Positions 1 through 12,481 of a DNA stretch of 64,000 bases are shown piece by piece. The position numbers and the translations under genes are program-made. The notes beneath the pieces are model-generated. The model saw only the letters and a list, made by a program, of their open reading frames with translations, had not been told where the DNA came from and searched no databases. Numbering within the stretch: the stretch's first letter is position 1; each line of letters opens with the position of its first letter. Origin of the DNA: Acanthacorydalis orientalis (taxonomy: Eukaryota; Arthropoda; Insecta; Megaloptera; Corydalidae); the NCBI GenBank assembly GCA_034766995.1, contig CM068315.1, positions 4,325,236-4,389,235 of the forward strand, in the 5' to 3' direction.

Positions 1-370
1 AAGGTTTAAAGTTTTGTCAATACCCACTGTACTCTTAACTACATATACCTACCCTCATATCTACTGAATTATAAATGATAGAAATGAATGTTATACTTTT
101 ATTATAAAATATACTTGTTCTTTTTTTCGTACATAAGTAAAATTTATGCCATCTTATATTCATTATATTATAGAAATTAGAGTTAACATCATAGAAAAGT
201 TAAAGTTTTTTTACACATTCTCATACAAGTTTGTTCCTAGTCATTACAAAAACTTTTTTTAAGACGAGGTATTGATATTTTATATAATTAAAGTAGATCT
301 GTATGCTAATTATGTAGTATCAGAAAAGTTATATTTGAACAGAAATTCTATTTTGTATTTTGTAAACTTA
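1..370. other. AT-rich DNA, no feature seen
   Basis: No open frame of note and no recognisable repeat. The stretch is AT-rich and ends where the mariner terminal repeat begins near 371. Confidence 0.6.
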
Positions 371-690
371 ATAGGTTGGTAGAAAAATAATTGCGGTTTA
401 TGATTTTCAAATCCATATACATAGCTGTTTTAATTGGTCCAGCACTGTTGGTTCACTAACGCCTAACATTTGTGCGAGCTCACAAAATGTTGTGCATCAT
501 TCGGGCTCTTATGTCTATCACGGATGTTTTGGAACCACCATTTCACCGTATCTTCTTTAACAGTACCCACACTAAAAGCACTATTTAGTTTATAAGCAGT
601 TCTACTGCTTTACCGTCCATTTTGGACTCATACATAAAATTGTTCTTAGTTGCTTCTTTTCATCTTTAATTCAATAGCCCAACTTGAAGC
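371..690 (-). pseudogene. Internally deleted mariner transposon relic, copy 1
   Basis: At 372-399 the plus strand reads taggttggtagaaaaataat followed by tgcggttt, which resembles the terminal inverted repeat of the cecropia/Hsmar1-type mariners (TTAGGTTGG, AATTGCGG). Read on the minus strand from the ATG at 663, the sequence begins MEKKQ-like and keeps broken pieces of the mariner helix-turn-helix region: GVGTVKEDTVKWWFQNIRD and then LGVSEPTVLDQLKQL with one frame change. It then runs straight into the terminal repeat. The catalytic D,D34D part is absent, so this is a short deleted derivative that cannot encode a transposase. A second copy with the same junction lies at 13,283-13,690. Seen: motifs and terminal repeat. 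Family knowledge: mariner layout. The far terminal repeat was not found. Confidence 0.72.
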
Positions 691-1003
691 AGAATTAATA
701 AAAAAACCAAAGATTATATTATTAAAATACAGACCGAAAAATGCATTTTCAAATGATATGAACATGAACACAATGAAATGACAATTTCATTGAAATAAAA
801 TAAAGTTAGAACTCAGAAAACAAAAACCCCAATTATGTTCCTACCAACTTAATAATAAGTATCAGTTAGCAAAATCTTACTAATAGGTGAAAAATGAAAA
901 AAAATAGTTTGTAATAAACAAAAATTGTTCAGTCTTTTCAATTTTAGTTCGGAAAAGGTATGTGCAACGAGGGCCCATTGATCACATTCATTACTCATAT
1001 ATA

Positions 1004-1005
1004 TT

Positions 1006-1060
<55 letters not shown>

Positions 1061-1112
1061 GGAAAGAGAGGATGGGAAGAGGGAGATATGGAGGGAGAAG
1101 GAGAGAATATTT
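1004..1112. repeat. Compound microsatellite (TA)n(GA)n
   Basis: An uninterrupted TA run switches to GA at 1,023 and decays into purine-rich gagagg/gggaga to about 1,105. The purine/pyrimidine strand asymmetry lasts about 85 bp. An open frame reading Arg-Glu through it is an artefact. Confidence 0.9.
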
Positions 1113-1289
1113 AAAATGTTGTATTGTTTCTCTAAGTTTTGAAACATTGAAAAGATTTTAAAAGATTTATTGATGCATATTGTGCCAATAAGAGTATATC
1201 GAATATTAATAAAATTTATAGATAATAAGTTAATTCGAAACTTTTATCAAATTCTTAATCAAAAATAACTACATTTAGAAATATAATAA

Positions 1290-1297
1290 CCGATATA

Positions 1298-1338
<41 letters not shown>

Positions 1339-1377
1339 CCATATATATACATACATAGATATATATACATATACACC

Positions 1378-1415
<38 letters not shown>

Positions 1416-1421
1416 CTTATA

Positions 1422-1498
<77 letters not shown>
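1290..1498. repeat. Long interrupted (TA)n / (CATA)n tract
   Basis: About 210 bp of TA dinucleotides with interspersed CATA and CATACA interruptions. It is one of the longest simple tracts in the left half. Confidence 0.92.
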
Positions 1499-1500
<2 letters not shown>

Positions 1501-1616
1501 GTATGTGTTTGTATTCATATATAATTTGCTACATTTATGACGAACCTGACAAAAATTGAGAATTTGTTAACTAAATACATGACCAAAATTCTATTTTAAT
1601 TTTTATTATATTTATT

Positions 1617-1659
<43 letters not shown>

Positions 1660-1958
1660 CACACTAACACACAGTCCCTGATCAAGAGTTCAGTAACTTC
1701 CTAGTACCAGCTTTTTAATACAGCATGTATAGAGTTCTTTAAATTGGTAAAATTACACGAGAAAATTGTTTTTCTACGAAATTAAAACTTTCTTTATGAC
1801 GTGCCACTTCATGTCACTGTTAAAAGGAAACTAAATATGTATGAACATGCATCAGTTTCATTCTTAACAATATCAAGTTCAGACGTAGATTTTGTGGGCT
1901 TTCTAATCCCTATTTTATTAAATAATCGAGGTGCGTCTTGTAATATGGCCAGCGACAG

Positions 1959-1990
<32 letters not shown>

Positions 1991-2585
1991 ATCTATGAAT
2001 AAAAAAAATGTTCTATTAATAAATCCAGATTTAAAAATAAAATTTATATATTTAAATTCGTAGAATAATCTAAAAAAACGTCCAAAATTAAATAATTTCT
2101 AATTGAGATATGTTAATAAAATCAACAACACTGATGAATACATTTCAAAAATGCATTTACGTAGTTAGTAAAAATATGTTCTACAGTGTATATTGATCCT
2201 ACTGAATGCAATTAACGAAAAAAAATAATAGACAGCACTATTTTTAATGATAAATTTAGTTTACATTTGAGTAAAAAGTGAACTCCGCTAATTGTTGTTC
2301 TAAGAAGGAAAACTCTACTGATTTATTTTGTTAAAAGGCAGAATCTTCCTGAATATGAACATCTATCACTAAGAATATAAGATTTATGACACTTTTTTTA
2401 AAGTTGAAGTTGCATCTACTTATTTTCATATTATTCAGTAGCTCATAACTAGTTGAATTTTATTCAGATAGCATTTTGAACAAATCTATTGTTTTATATG
2501 TCACCTTACAAATAAATTAACATTATTTTAAAGAATCTAAAAAAATGATTTAAAATAGATAAAGATTTTGTAAACAACTATGTGC

Positions 2586-2640
<55 letters not shown>

Positions 2641-2784
2641 AGGTATGTTTAAGTATTAAAATAACTCTAAATATAGAAGTATTTGAATTTTACAAAATGT
2701 ATTAGAGGATTTTTCATTTTTAAAAAACTGAATGAATATTCTTTTCCGAAACACATATATAACTGGATGGACATATTTATATAC

Positions 2785-2839
<55 letters not shown>

Positions 2840-3384
2840 TATATTTATGAATACGTATTCTTTTCACCTGATAGGAAAGAAAAATTGGAAACAAAACAAC
2901 AGAAATAAAATAAAATATTATTACATGCATGATGTTATTGAAAAAAATAGGAAAACTACTAAAACAATTTTTGAGTTTCTTATATACTATTCGGTATGAA
3001 TTAGTAATTCTTATTTAAAATTTCATATTTTTAAAATATACTTTTCTTTCAGAAAAATACAGGTTGAAAATATGAAAAAATCAATAAATATTTGAATAAA
3101 TTATCATTAATAAAATTCAAATATTATATATATATATATATATATACATATGTGTGTGAAAGGTAAATCAATGTTTCTTTTTCTGATACGAAAGAATAAA
3201 AAATTAAAATTATATTTCATTGTACAGAATTAGTTCTTGACATTCATTCATTTATCAATTAAGAATAATAATGTAATTTAAATGTAAATTAAAACACAAA
3301 TAACAAAACTAATGAAATCAGTCGATATGCAAGCGAGAAAAAGATAAAACATAAAACGTACGTTGAATCATCACACACGTCGTT

Positions 3385-3870
3385 TCTCCGGGGTTTGTAT
3401 TAGACAGGCTTAATTCGTGTCCTAAAACAAAGCCTCTGAAAGAAATATATACGTTGCTATACCCTTAGATTAAGGGTGGCTTTCATATATAAACACATTT
3501 TTCCACCGTCGACGAAAAAAATATCTTATCAAGGTCCATAGCGAGGTGCAGTACGCGTTATGATGTGGGTATGGGGGTAAGTTTCATTCCGGCGGTGTGG
3601 GTGAACGGGTGGTGGCGCTGGTCGTGGTGGTTGAACGAGTGAACGGAATATATGTACGTGTGTGTGTATGTGTATATTATATGTATGGGTAGTGTGGGTG
3701 GGCGGGTTGGTTTCTCTAGGATGATGGCGGCAGGACGCAGTGAGAGAAAAAGAAGCAGGCGGCGACGTACATTTGGGCCGGGGACGAGGTGGGCGATGGG
3801 GGTGCGGTCGGTCGGAGGTGGGTGAGATGTTACGGTGTATAGTGTTGTATCATAATTTCGTGTTATGCCT
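3385..3870. other. GC-richer, GT-rich island with a possible 5' splice site
   Basis: This stretch is clearly less AT-rich than its surroundings and rich in ggtgg, gcgg and gtgtgtg on the plus strand. It contains the GT-AG donor-like string gggggtaagtttc at about 3,572-3,584. An open frame at 3,740-4,015 gives a Gly/Arg-rich, non-homologous 91-residue peptide that I do not regard as a protein. It could be an untranslated exon or promoter region of a gene outside recognisable coding space, or an old unique remnant. No known protein is matched. Confidence 0.3.
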
Positions 3871-4080
3871 ACGCGAGAAAAATATGAATTTACTGAAATG
3901 CTTGTACGGGGATATATGGTCTAACCTGGATGTCACGTCCCAAAAATTGAGAATGTTTTGTTACCGTAAAAACGCTGGATACTTTAATGCTTTCAAATAT
4001 CTTTTGGTTAGATGAAATATCATCATAGAGAGGGGACATAATCCCTCTTACATACATACGTTTATAGATATAGTTACACA

Positions 4081-4101
4081 CATATATACATACATATATA
4101 A

Positions 4102-4139
<38 letters not shown>

Positions 4140-5838
4140 TTATTTATATATATATATATATTTATATATGAAAAAAGATGCTAAGAAAAATTAAAATTGA
4201 ATTAAATTAAAAAATCAATTGTGTTATCGAGATTTTAAGATTGCATGAATCATTTAAAATTATGTTATAAAACTCTAAACCGCATTACGGCCATTGAAAT
4301 TTTATTAAATTTATTTTATAAAAAAAATAAACATCTAATTAAAATGAATGAACTGATTTTCAAACAAGTCATTTTTAAAAAAAAAGATTCATACTGTTAA
4401 TAAGATAAAATTTATATTGTTTTTTTCCTTACTGGTATTTAATAATAATTTCTTGTTTGAGTTAAATTAATTTAATACTATTTTGAAATATTCGATTAGA
4501 AATAAATATTCTATTCAATAGTAAAACTGATAAGAAATTTATTTAAAATATTATAGTCACTGAAGCTTCAGAGTAAAAAAACAAGTACCCTTTTCATCAT
4601 TGTGTTTCGTTATGTTAATTTTTATAAATCTTTCTAATAAAAAAATTAGGACTTAAATTCTACGCGAATTATTTTTGTGAATAATTTGTTAGTTTCTGTT
4701 ATTTGTTATGAGGTTAGCGAGCAGTACCCCCTCCCTGTGGTTGGCTAGAGTAGCAAACAAGTTGCGGAACCACCTAGTAAATAATAAATATAAATATTAA
4801 TAACTTTAATAGACGTTTTTTATAATTGATAACATATATTTCGTTAAGTTTGATATCATTTATTATTTAATTACTTTTTTGTAATATAAATAAATAATTA
4901 ATTAAAGAAAATATATTTGCAAATTTGAAAACGAAAAAAATAACAGAACGATAAACCGGAAACAAATATATTTTTTTAATTTCTGTTATTTATTAGGGGG
5001 AGTGAGAGTTAGCGAGTGGAGCTGAATCCTCCCCCGCGAAGAGTAAATGAAGAACGCCGCGAGTAGGGAACGTAATTTCCTGGTATTAATTAATAATGCA
5101 TGTATTTAAAAATAATTAAAGATTACTAATTAATAATGATTTTTTTTTCTAAACATTAATATTATTTTCGCTCATTATTCTTGTGAAATTGTAATTTTAT
5201 ATAATCAATAATTTTATTAAAACCGAGGAAAGAAAAATTCTTTATAATATATATTTTCCTATGCATTATTCTAAAAACATTTAAGCTTTCAAAATTTCAC
5301 ATTATTTAATAAATTATATTCAAACTACCAGTGAGTGAATTGTACTCCATCAATCACACATTTCGACCTCTGACTTACATTATTATTTAGTAACTAAACT
5401 AACTCCTAACAAAAATGTTCAACACAACATATTTTTCTTTATACTAATAAAGAATAGTTATTGCTCCAGTGAAAAATAAAATACACGGAACGCTCAAAAT
5501 GGATCTAACAATACCTTAATCAGTGACTAAATTCTTAAACAAAAAAAAATATAAAATGAAATGTCAGTAAGGAAGAAAATAATATTGATTTAAATTTATT
5601 GCGTGTTTACCTTTTCTAAAAAAATTAACTTGTTTGTAAATCAGTCAACACACTTTAATTAGAAGTTTATTTTTATAAAATAAATTTAATAAAATGTCAG
5701 TGGTAGTAAAGAGATAAAGAGTTGTGTGATAAGATTTTAATTGATTAACTTAATATTAAAACCTTGATAATACAATTGATTTTTTAATTTAATTCAATTT
5801 TAATTTTCTTTTTACTATAATATTTCTTCTTAAAAACG

Positions 5839-5886
<48 letters not shown>

Positions 5887-6463
5887 ATGTATATGTGTGC
5901 ATGTGTGTATACATGTATGTAAATAAATATATGTATGCATAATAAAAGGTATTCCTTATTTTTTCAGATATTTTTATGAATATTTCATTCTTAATGAAAC
6001 GAAATCTATAAATTAAATTATTAAATACATACATATGTATATATATATATATATATATATGAAAAAAACATTTTGTAAAAACCATTTTTTCCATTTCTCA
6101 ACTATTTCCACACTTGACACAAAACATTCGTTAATATTATTAAAATAAAACTGTCTGAAGTGTATTTTTTCAAGCATGCAAATACAGTTATTTAAATTAG
6201 CATACTTCCAGAAATTAACATTCTCATATATATTCCTCTCTTATATACATCAACAGTTTCTCTGTGTTCTCGGTCCTTAATCAACGTTATACATCATCAA
6301 AAATTAATACATTCATTTAAAAAGCTTCATAATTTATCCTGCAAGCCTCCATGAACAAAATGAACGGAGCATCGAATCACGCATACACATCTACACACAT
6401 ACAGGACTTGCACATATTTCCTACACACACATATATGTAAAAATACACTTTCATACACACACA

Positions 6464-6503
<40 letters not shown>

Positions 6504-6590
6504 AGGAATCTTATACACATGCTCGCGCACATGCATTCCACATACGCGAAAAAAGTCACAACGTTATCCGACGAAATAAGAACAAACAAG
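4081..6590. other. AT-rich intergenic DNA with microsatellites
   Basis: (TA)n tracts at 4,083-4,170, 5,840-5,874 (followed by TG repeats to about 5,920), 6,037-6,060 and 6,466-6,501. Two GC-richer patches at 4,695-4,780 and 4,980-5,075 look related to each other and are listed separately. Otherwise nothing is recognisable. Confidence 0.7.
4690..5080. repeat. Pair of related GC-richer patches about 283 bp apart
   Basis: Both patches begin with tttctgttatt, contain a variant of gttagcgag within the next 40 bases, carry a cccc-rich core, and continue into agagta followed by a gcgg/gccgcg string. They look like two diverged copies of an unidentified short repeat. No coding potential is seen. Confidence 0.4.
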
Positions 6591-6870
6591 AATAATAAAG
6601 ACGGCAACACATTAAAACGTGAAAAACACAGCGGCCGAAACAAAGACGACCGGCGCGAGCGAGGGAGTGAGCGAAACGCAAACGTCGCAAAAGAAAAATA
6701 ATACACGGGACGTCGGGTCATTGCGCGTGCGCCGTACGCGACGTCGTCGACGTCGCGTTTAACGTCGCATGCGCACGAGGCGAATGGGCGTCGCCCGTAT
6801 AACGGAGACAACGCGTCGCTATATCCGTTGCAGTCGAACCGTAGACTTCGGCGACAAAACGTGTGATATA
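6590..6870. promoter_or_regulatory. CpG-rich island in otherwise AT-rich DNA
   Basis: Dense CG dinucleotides, including gacgtcgtcgacgtcgcg around 6,740, gcgcgtgcgcc around 6,725 and many acgtc words. The sharp change in composition and the preserved CpGs are what an unmethylated promoter or first-exon region would show. A possible acceptor site (ttattctcttttacag, ending about 7,045) lies 180 bp to its right. Promoter activity is inference only; no TATA box or initiator was identified with confidence. Confidence 0.35.
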
Positions 6871-6993
6871 GGAATTTTAATTTAAATACTATATATGTAT
6901 GTGAACGGGGTGGCGGTCCAGATTGGGGGTTGCGGGTGGACTGGATGTATGTATATGTATGTGTGTGTGTGTGTTTTTTTTTAGTTCGACGGT

Positions 6994-7434
6994 ATGGGAC
7001 GATCGGGTGTACGCCGTGTAGCTCTCGCCTTATTCTCTTTTACAGGATGTGTATTGATTTTTATGTCCGTTTCCGATTGGAAATCGCCACAACCAGCTAG
7101 TGCTTGCCTCAGAACTAAGACCTATACACCCCGCCATCCTCACACACACCGCACAGCCACTATCGAGGTGTGGGGTTTCTGTAATTTCTCTTATTCTTCT
7201 TTATGCTTCTTTTTCTCAATCTCCATGTATATTTCGTCGCTGAATACTATATATGTATGCCCGCTATTGCTGCGTGGTCTCTCGACTACTTTAATTCGAC
7301 GCGTTTTTCCAACCGTTCTTATTTCATTCATTCCGCTTATATACATACATACATCTAGATGTATATATTATACATATATATATATATATAAGAATAAATT
7401 ATTAATGCAAATATCAATTATTTATTGTAACTAA
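6994..7434 (+). CDS. Doubtful open reading frame, 146 residues, no known homologue
   Basis: This is the longest open frame not mainly made of microsatellite. It starts MGRSGVRRVALALFSFTGCV, a basic head followed by a hydrophobic stretch resembling a signal peptide. The middle is rich in Thr/His (tandem cac) and Phe/Ser. The last 35 residues run through a (TA)n tract as Tyr-Ile-Tyr, which argues against a real C-terminus. A polypyrimidine-acag string inside the frame at about 7,030-7,045 suggests this may be an intron/exon border. No domain is recognised. It could equally be chance in a less AT-rich patch. Confidence 0.15.
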   Translation: MGRSGVRRVALALFSFTGCVLIFMSVSDWKSPQPASACLRTKTYTPRHPHTHRTATIEVWGFCNFSYSSLCFFFSISMYISSLNTIYVCPLLLRGLSTTLIRRVFPTVLISFIPLIYIHTSRCIYYTYIYIYKNKLLMQISIIYCN

Positions 7435-7439
7435 AATAT

Positions 7440-7755
7440 AATCTTTTGTGAAATTCAATATTTTTATGTATCAAAACATATAACGATATCATTATTTAAT
7501 TCAAGTATACTTTTTTATCCATATATTGAAAAACTATTTACATAAATGACAATAAAAGCTAATATATTGATATATTATAAATGGAACTTCGTATTTATGT
7601 AAGTATTGTTTACTAGTCACATGTAATTAAAATAAGAATTGAGTAATCATTCTATATAAGTTGATTTTATATTCTACAAAACTTTATTGGTAGTTTCGTT
7701 ATTAAAACCATTATTTGTTTTATTTGAGATACTTTTCACATATTTAGATTTTGTT

Positions 7756-7793
<38 letters not shown>

Positions 7794-9515
7794 TTTTATA
7801 GCATTTTTCTCCTTCTAAATTATTAATTATACACTCTTTTAATTATAAATCATTCCGATGACAGAAGTACCTTTAGAAATTATATCATCACCTGTCGCAT
7901 ATTTGCCACTTTTGATATTTGGTAAAGGAATATATTGAAAAAAAACAATGATTCCAGAATATTAAAATGCAATTAATTCTCAAACCCCTATTGACAAACA
8001 AAATATTTATTTATATATTTTCTATAATTTTCTGATTTCATTTCAATCTTCTAATCAATCTTATCTATGTAAGATATAAAGACTAATATTTGATAAAATA
8101 TTTCTAATAAAGAATTCTAATTAATTGATTTAAAGAGACTGGGTACGTTGGAAAGCTGTTCCGTGCTAGTTTTTCTTTCATTTTGCTAAGACTGCCGAGT
8201 TTATATCTATTTGAAACTAACTGAGTAGATGTTCTTCAAAAAAACGTTCTTGATAAAAATGAAGTTAATCCTGAATATCAAATGATGACAGAAATTGAGA
8301 CAGTTGAAGAAATGACGGTTAATTTTCAAACAAACTGAGACAACGATGGTAATAGGAAAAAAGTAATAAGTAAAATCAAAGTATATTTGCTTTAAATAAC
8401 TTGTTAGACCACAATAATTAACACTCTTCTTCGAATTTAAATAAACTGACTTTTAATCAAATAAGAAATTGTACAAATATTAATCACTACAATACAAATT
8501 CTTTTTTTGAAAAAAAATATTAAATACTATGATAAATGTAATATGTTAACCAAAATTTATACAAAAAAATGTAGAGTTCAGTTGTATGAAAATAGATTTA
8601 TATACACTAGAATATTGTTTATTTCTTAGTTGAAAAATACTTAAATGTGTAGTAAGAATTATTTTATGTTTGTAGAATAAAATACTGTTTATACTTTATT
8701 AATATAAAATTTAAATACTTACATGGTATTTCAGTATGTAAAATGTATAAAAAATAAAATATTTACTTGTTTCTTTCATCAAACTTTTATATTTTCCCAT
8801 AATCAACAATCACTTAATCATATATATATATATACATACACTTCTCCTAATATTCACTTTAAATCATTTTAAAAACATTCACTAGTGCACTAATTTCATA
8901 AACAGTTATAAAATTATTTTTATTGAGAAACGAATTCCACAATCGATTTTTTTCAACAAATATACGTTACTGAAATATTTCAATCCAATAAAATTCCCGT
9001 TCATCGACATACTAAATCGATGAAGCAAAAATATGATCAATTCCCTTCCCTTAATCGATTGCGAGTTGCACCTTTCGTTTTTTTAACAATTCGATCCAAA
9101 GGTAACAACGCAGTTCGATTTCAGATGATATATCGGAATCATTTGAACCCCTAAACACATACTGATTCGGTTACGGGACGACGGTAAATACGTCGCATAT
9201 AATTTTGTGTTCACATTTATGTTGTACAGATGTTTCATTTAGCGCACTGATCGAATTATAAATTCAATTTTCATCAGTGTAATTTTAAAAATTGTATCGT
9301 TTTTAATTGTTATGAAAAAGTGAAAGTTATTAATTTTAATATGACGGTTGGATACAAAGAATGATCTATAACATCCCTTTAATTCGCTTTAATATTCATA
9401 ATTCTAAGTTAAATCAAATCTAATCTAATATAACATTTTCAAGATTTGTTATTAGTTTCATCAAATTGTTTATCATCTTTTTTAAAAAATAAATAGACTA
9501 GACAAATACACACAT
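7440..9515. other. AT-rich intergenic DNA
   Basis: One (TA)n tract at 7,758-7,790 and a short one at 8,820-8,834. The stretch 8,930-9,260 is less AT-rich and has many tcga words (atcgat at about 8,942, 9,016 and 9,054) but no open frame or known motif. Nothing else is supported. Confidence 0.65.
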
Positions 9516-9519
9516 ACAC

Positions 9520-9936
9520 TTTTTTTCCTTTGATGGAACTACAGCCAAAATTGAGCATTAGACTCTTCAATTTTCTGCCTCTAGACATCCCTTCGTCTGG
9601 CAGTCCTTCTTCAGTTCCTTACTTTCAACAATTCCACTGCATAGTGGTCGTTTACAGTTAAAGAGATTTAGTATCCATGGCTTATTTTGGGGTTTCGTAA
9701 CGTTTATTGTTTTAGAAGAGATTGGGTTGTTAACCCAACTCGCAACCTTCTTTTTTAAAGGCCATTCTCCCGGTTACGCCAACCCTTACCACTCTCACCA
9801 TCGGGGTTCCCCGATCTTGAGTGAGGGTCTTCAGGTTACCAGAGTTAACCACTTGGAGGTCAGAATCGAACTTGGTTAAGAAAGGCTATGAGACGCTAGC
9901 CGGAGTTGGCGTCGACACACACACATACACACACAT

Positions 9937-9964
<28 letters not shown>
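9520..9964 (+). repeat. Probable 3' end of a retroelement, ending in (CA)n(TA)n
   Basis: About 400 bp of much more GC-rich sequence ends abruptly in a CA then TA microsatellite at 9,916-9,963. It holds the palindrome tgggttgttaaccca (9,725-9,739), ccggttacgccaacccttac, ggggttccccgatc and ggtcagaatcgaact. Abrupt termination in a simple repeat, with no coding frame over most of its length, fits the 3' untranslated tail of a non-LTR element or a SINE. A 61-residue frame through it is not evidence of a gene. The family is not identified and the call is inference from composition and end structure. Confidence 0.4.
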
Positions 9965-9969
<5 letters not shown>

Positions 9970-10820
9970 TATTAAATCAAGACATAAAAATTCATACAAA
10001 TTTTAATACAGCAGAGTTAAAAATTAAACCATGTGATTTATTACTACAATACGGTAAAACTTAAAAAAAAGTAAATATATCCCTTTAATGACATAATTAT
10101 TCTTCTTTTTCTCTAGTTTCCGTCTTGATAATTCAATCACAAAGTTGAATAATGCATTCAGAAATTTTAAAAAGATTTCCGTTTTTTTCATATTAATATA
10201 AAGGACAAATGAAAAGTTTTACTAACGAGCTCATTACTTTTGAAAAGAAGGATAATGAGCTTTGCGTATGCGTATTTTGTGCTTGACTTATCACATATAA
10301 CTATACTTAATTGTTTAATAAACGAAGACCTTCCTATAACTCAGAGTACTGTAACTGTAATTTTTTTAACTATTCAGACTATAGAAATATAAATATTCAG
10401 ACTATAGAAAGATATACTCGTTAGATACCATAAATGTTGACCGCATAAATGAAAGCCAAACTGATTAAATTTTTTGGGAAACTTCACAGAGGCACAAGAC
10501 TTAATGTGATTATTTTCTATTGTCTATACTTAATTACATCATATTAACTTTGAATAAAAGTAGCAGTTACTGAAATACCGCGTCAACACGTCTAGACTTC
10601 AAAGTTAATCATTCTCTAGTAAAGTTATGCAGATAATCTTCTGAGGTGGACATGTTTATTTGACAGACTTTTTAAAAACAGAATTAACTCTGAACTCGCG
10701 ACTATACGGTACATAAAAATCTCCAGGTAGTTAAGCAAGCAAATTTTCGCATCCGCTCTCACTGTTTCAGAATGAGAGACACACACTTCACAACTCATTG
10801 AAGGAATCCTAAAGTGGAAC
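9965..10820. other. AT-rich DNA leading into a mariner relic
   Basis: No gene is supported. The last 250 bp (10,570-10,820) are less AT-rich and may be a further decayed part of the mariner element whose C-terminal piece follows, but no motif could be assigned there. Confidence 0.5.
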
Positions 10821-10829
10821 AAACTCAAT

Positions 10830-11025
10830 ATCCTCGCTAACTGTTCTTATAACTCAGATCTAGTACCATCTAACTTGTACTTATTACCAGCATCAAAGTA
10901 TAGTCTTAAAGGGAAGAATGTTAAATCATACAACAAAGACTACTGTGAAAGAATTGGTGAAAATAAAAACACCGGATTTGTTTACTGATTCATTGAACAA
11001 ACTTATTGCACGTTGGTAGAAATGT
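10830..11025 (+). pseudogene. Mariner-family transposase relic, C-terminal part
   Basis: In the frame starting at 10,851 the peptide reads NSDLVPSNLYLLPASKYSLK and then GKNVKSY. This matches the third-aspartate block of mariner transposases, usually written as YSPDLAPSDYHLF..L...L.GK.F. After a +1 shift the next frame gives VKIKTPDLFTDSLNKLIARW followed by a stop, matching the family's extreme C-terminus (a hydrophobic residue, then Lys-Leu, then Arg-Trp). The conserved Asp of the SDY/SDL block is present in DLVPS, but the following Asp position is Asn. The N-terminal and central domains are missing or unrecognisable. It is a nonfunctional relic. Confidence 0.7.
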
Positions 11026-11059
11026 TTATATTTATAATAACGGTGCGAATTTGTAAGAA

Positions 11060-11781
11060 ATTATGTATATATATATAATATAAAATTATATTATATTTTT
11101 TATATTATATTGTATTTTATTTATTATTATTTTATTATATTTGAATTTTGGGTGTTTGGGTCTGTTTGTGTATTTGTGTAATTAGTATTTATACTTATTT
11201 TATGTGATATATGAAATATTTTTAGAAATTAATACTGATTTATACAAATTTTCTTGAATAGAACAAAATAATAATGAAAAAAAATAGTCATTTATGTACA
11301 GTTGTATAATGATTTTATTTGAAATTCCTTTGATGTTTGTAAATTAATTGTACGAGATTTAGAATTGTGTATGCTTTGAATTGAACTAATTGTTTATCAG
11401 AATACAGATATTCACTCTCGAATTCTTTTGAATTTCATTGTAACATTATAACAGAATTCTCAGAATTGTGTTAAATAATGATATAAATTAAAAATAGTGA
11501 TTGTATTCTATTTGTAAGATTATATTCTAGGCTTCATTTCTTCTGTATTTCATGTTAATATCACCAACGTTCCATTCGTGAATTCTAATCTCATATGTAA
11601 AAGTTTTAATAGTCCTTCATAATAAATGCACGAATTTCAAACTTAGCAATATATTAATAAAATATTACTTATGATAATTATAACCTGACCAAGCTGTAAA
11701 TTGCAAATTTTTGTTTCCAAGATATTCTATTTTCATTATGGAATATTTTTATTTTTTTTAGTATCTGAAGCGGTGATTAAT

Positions 11782-11841
<60 letters not shown>

Positions 11842-12431
11842 GCAAGCCTTACACTTGTGGCATATATGTTAAATAACAGTATACCGTTAAACACTAGTTG
11901 AGAACCACTGATATAAAATTACCCTTTCTAACATATGAAAATATGACCTGTTTTTAAATAATTATGCAAAATTCAGATATAATAAGAAATTAATTAATAA
12001 AATTCTTATTTTTAAGTCCACCATTCGATTAAACACATGTGAATTATTCATATTAAAAGAATGTATTGTATTTTTTTGTATATTTCGAACATATCACGGG
12101 ACATACAAACGAAATTATTAAAAAAATCAAGCACAATACAAAGAAAACATATCAAAACGTAACGTTAATTATTACTAGTAATTATTTCGTACGTGCAAAT
12201 ACGTTTGAACACGGCATCGCACGTTTAAAAATGTACCGGAAAGTCAGCAAGGCCGACGCATAAAAAATAACCACCCCTCATATTTTTGCACCCTCGATTG
12301 CAACCCGCTTTTTTCATCCCCATTATGTTCATTTCTTGGCACGAGAAATTGTTTGCGAATTTATGTATACTTCTAACAGTGTGCAAAATCAGTGAAACAC
12401 AAAAATTTATATACAAATTCATTTTTATACA

Positions 12432-12481
<50 letters not shown>

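Larger units (their letters stand above)
720..3380. other. AT-rich intergenic DNA with many microsatellites
   Basis: No gene is supported. Simple repeats: (TA)n(GA)n at about 1,004-1,075, a long interrupted (TA)n/(CATA)n tract at 1,290-1,498, and (TA)n at 1,618-1,656, 1,960-1,986, 2,588-2,638, 2,795-2,833 and 3,123-3,147. Short open frames here are the repeats read as Tyr-Ile or Arg-Glu. Confidence 0.75.

Noticed and set aside
960..1142. Arg-Glu repeat peptide resembling an RE/RS-type protein
   Set aside because: It is a (GA)n microsatellite next to (TA)n. There is no conserved domain or splice context.
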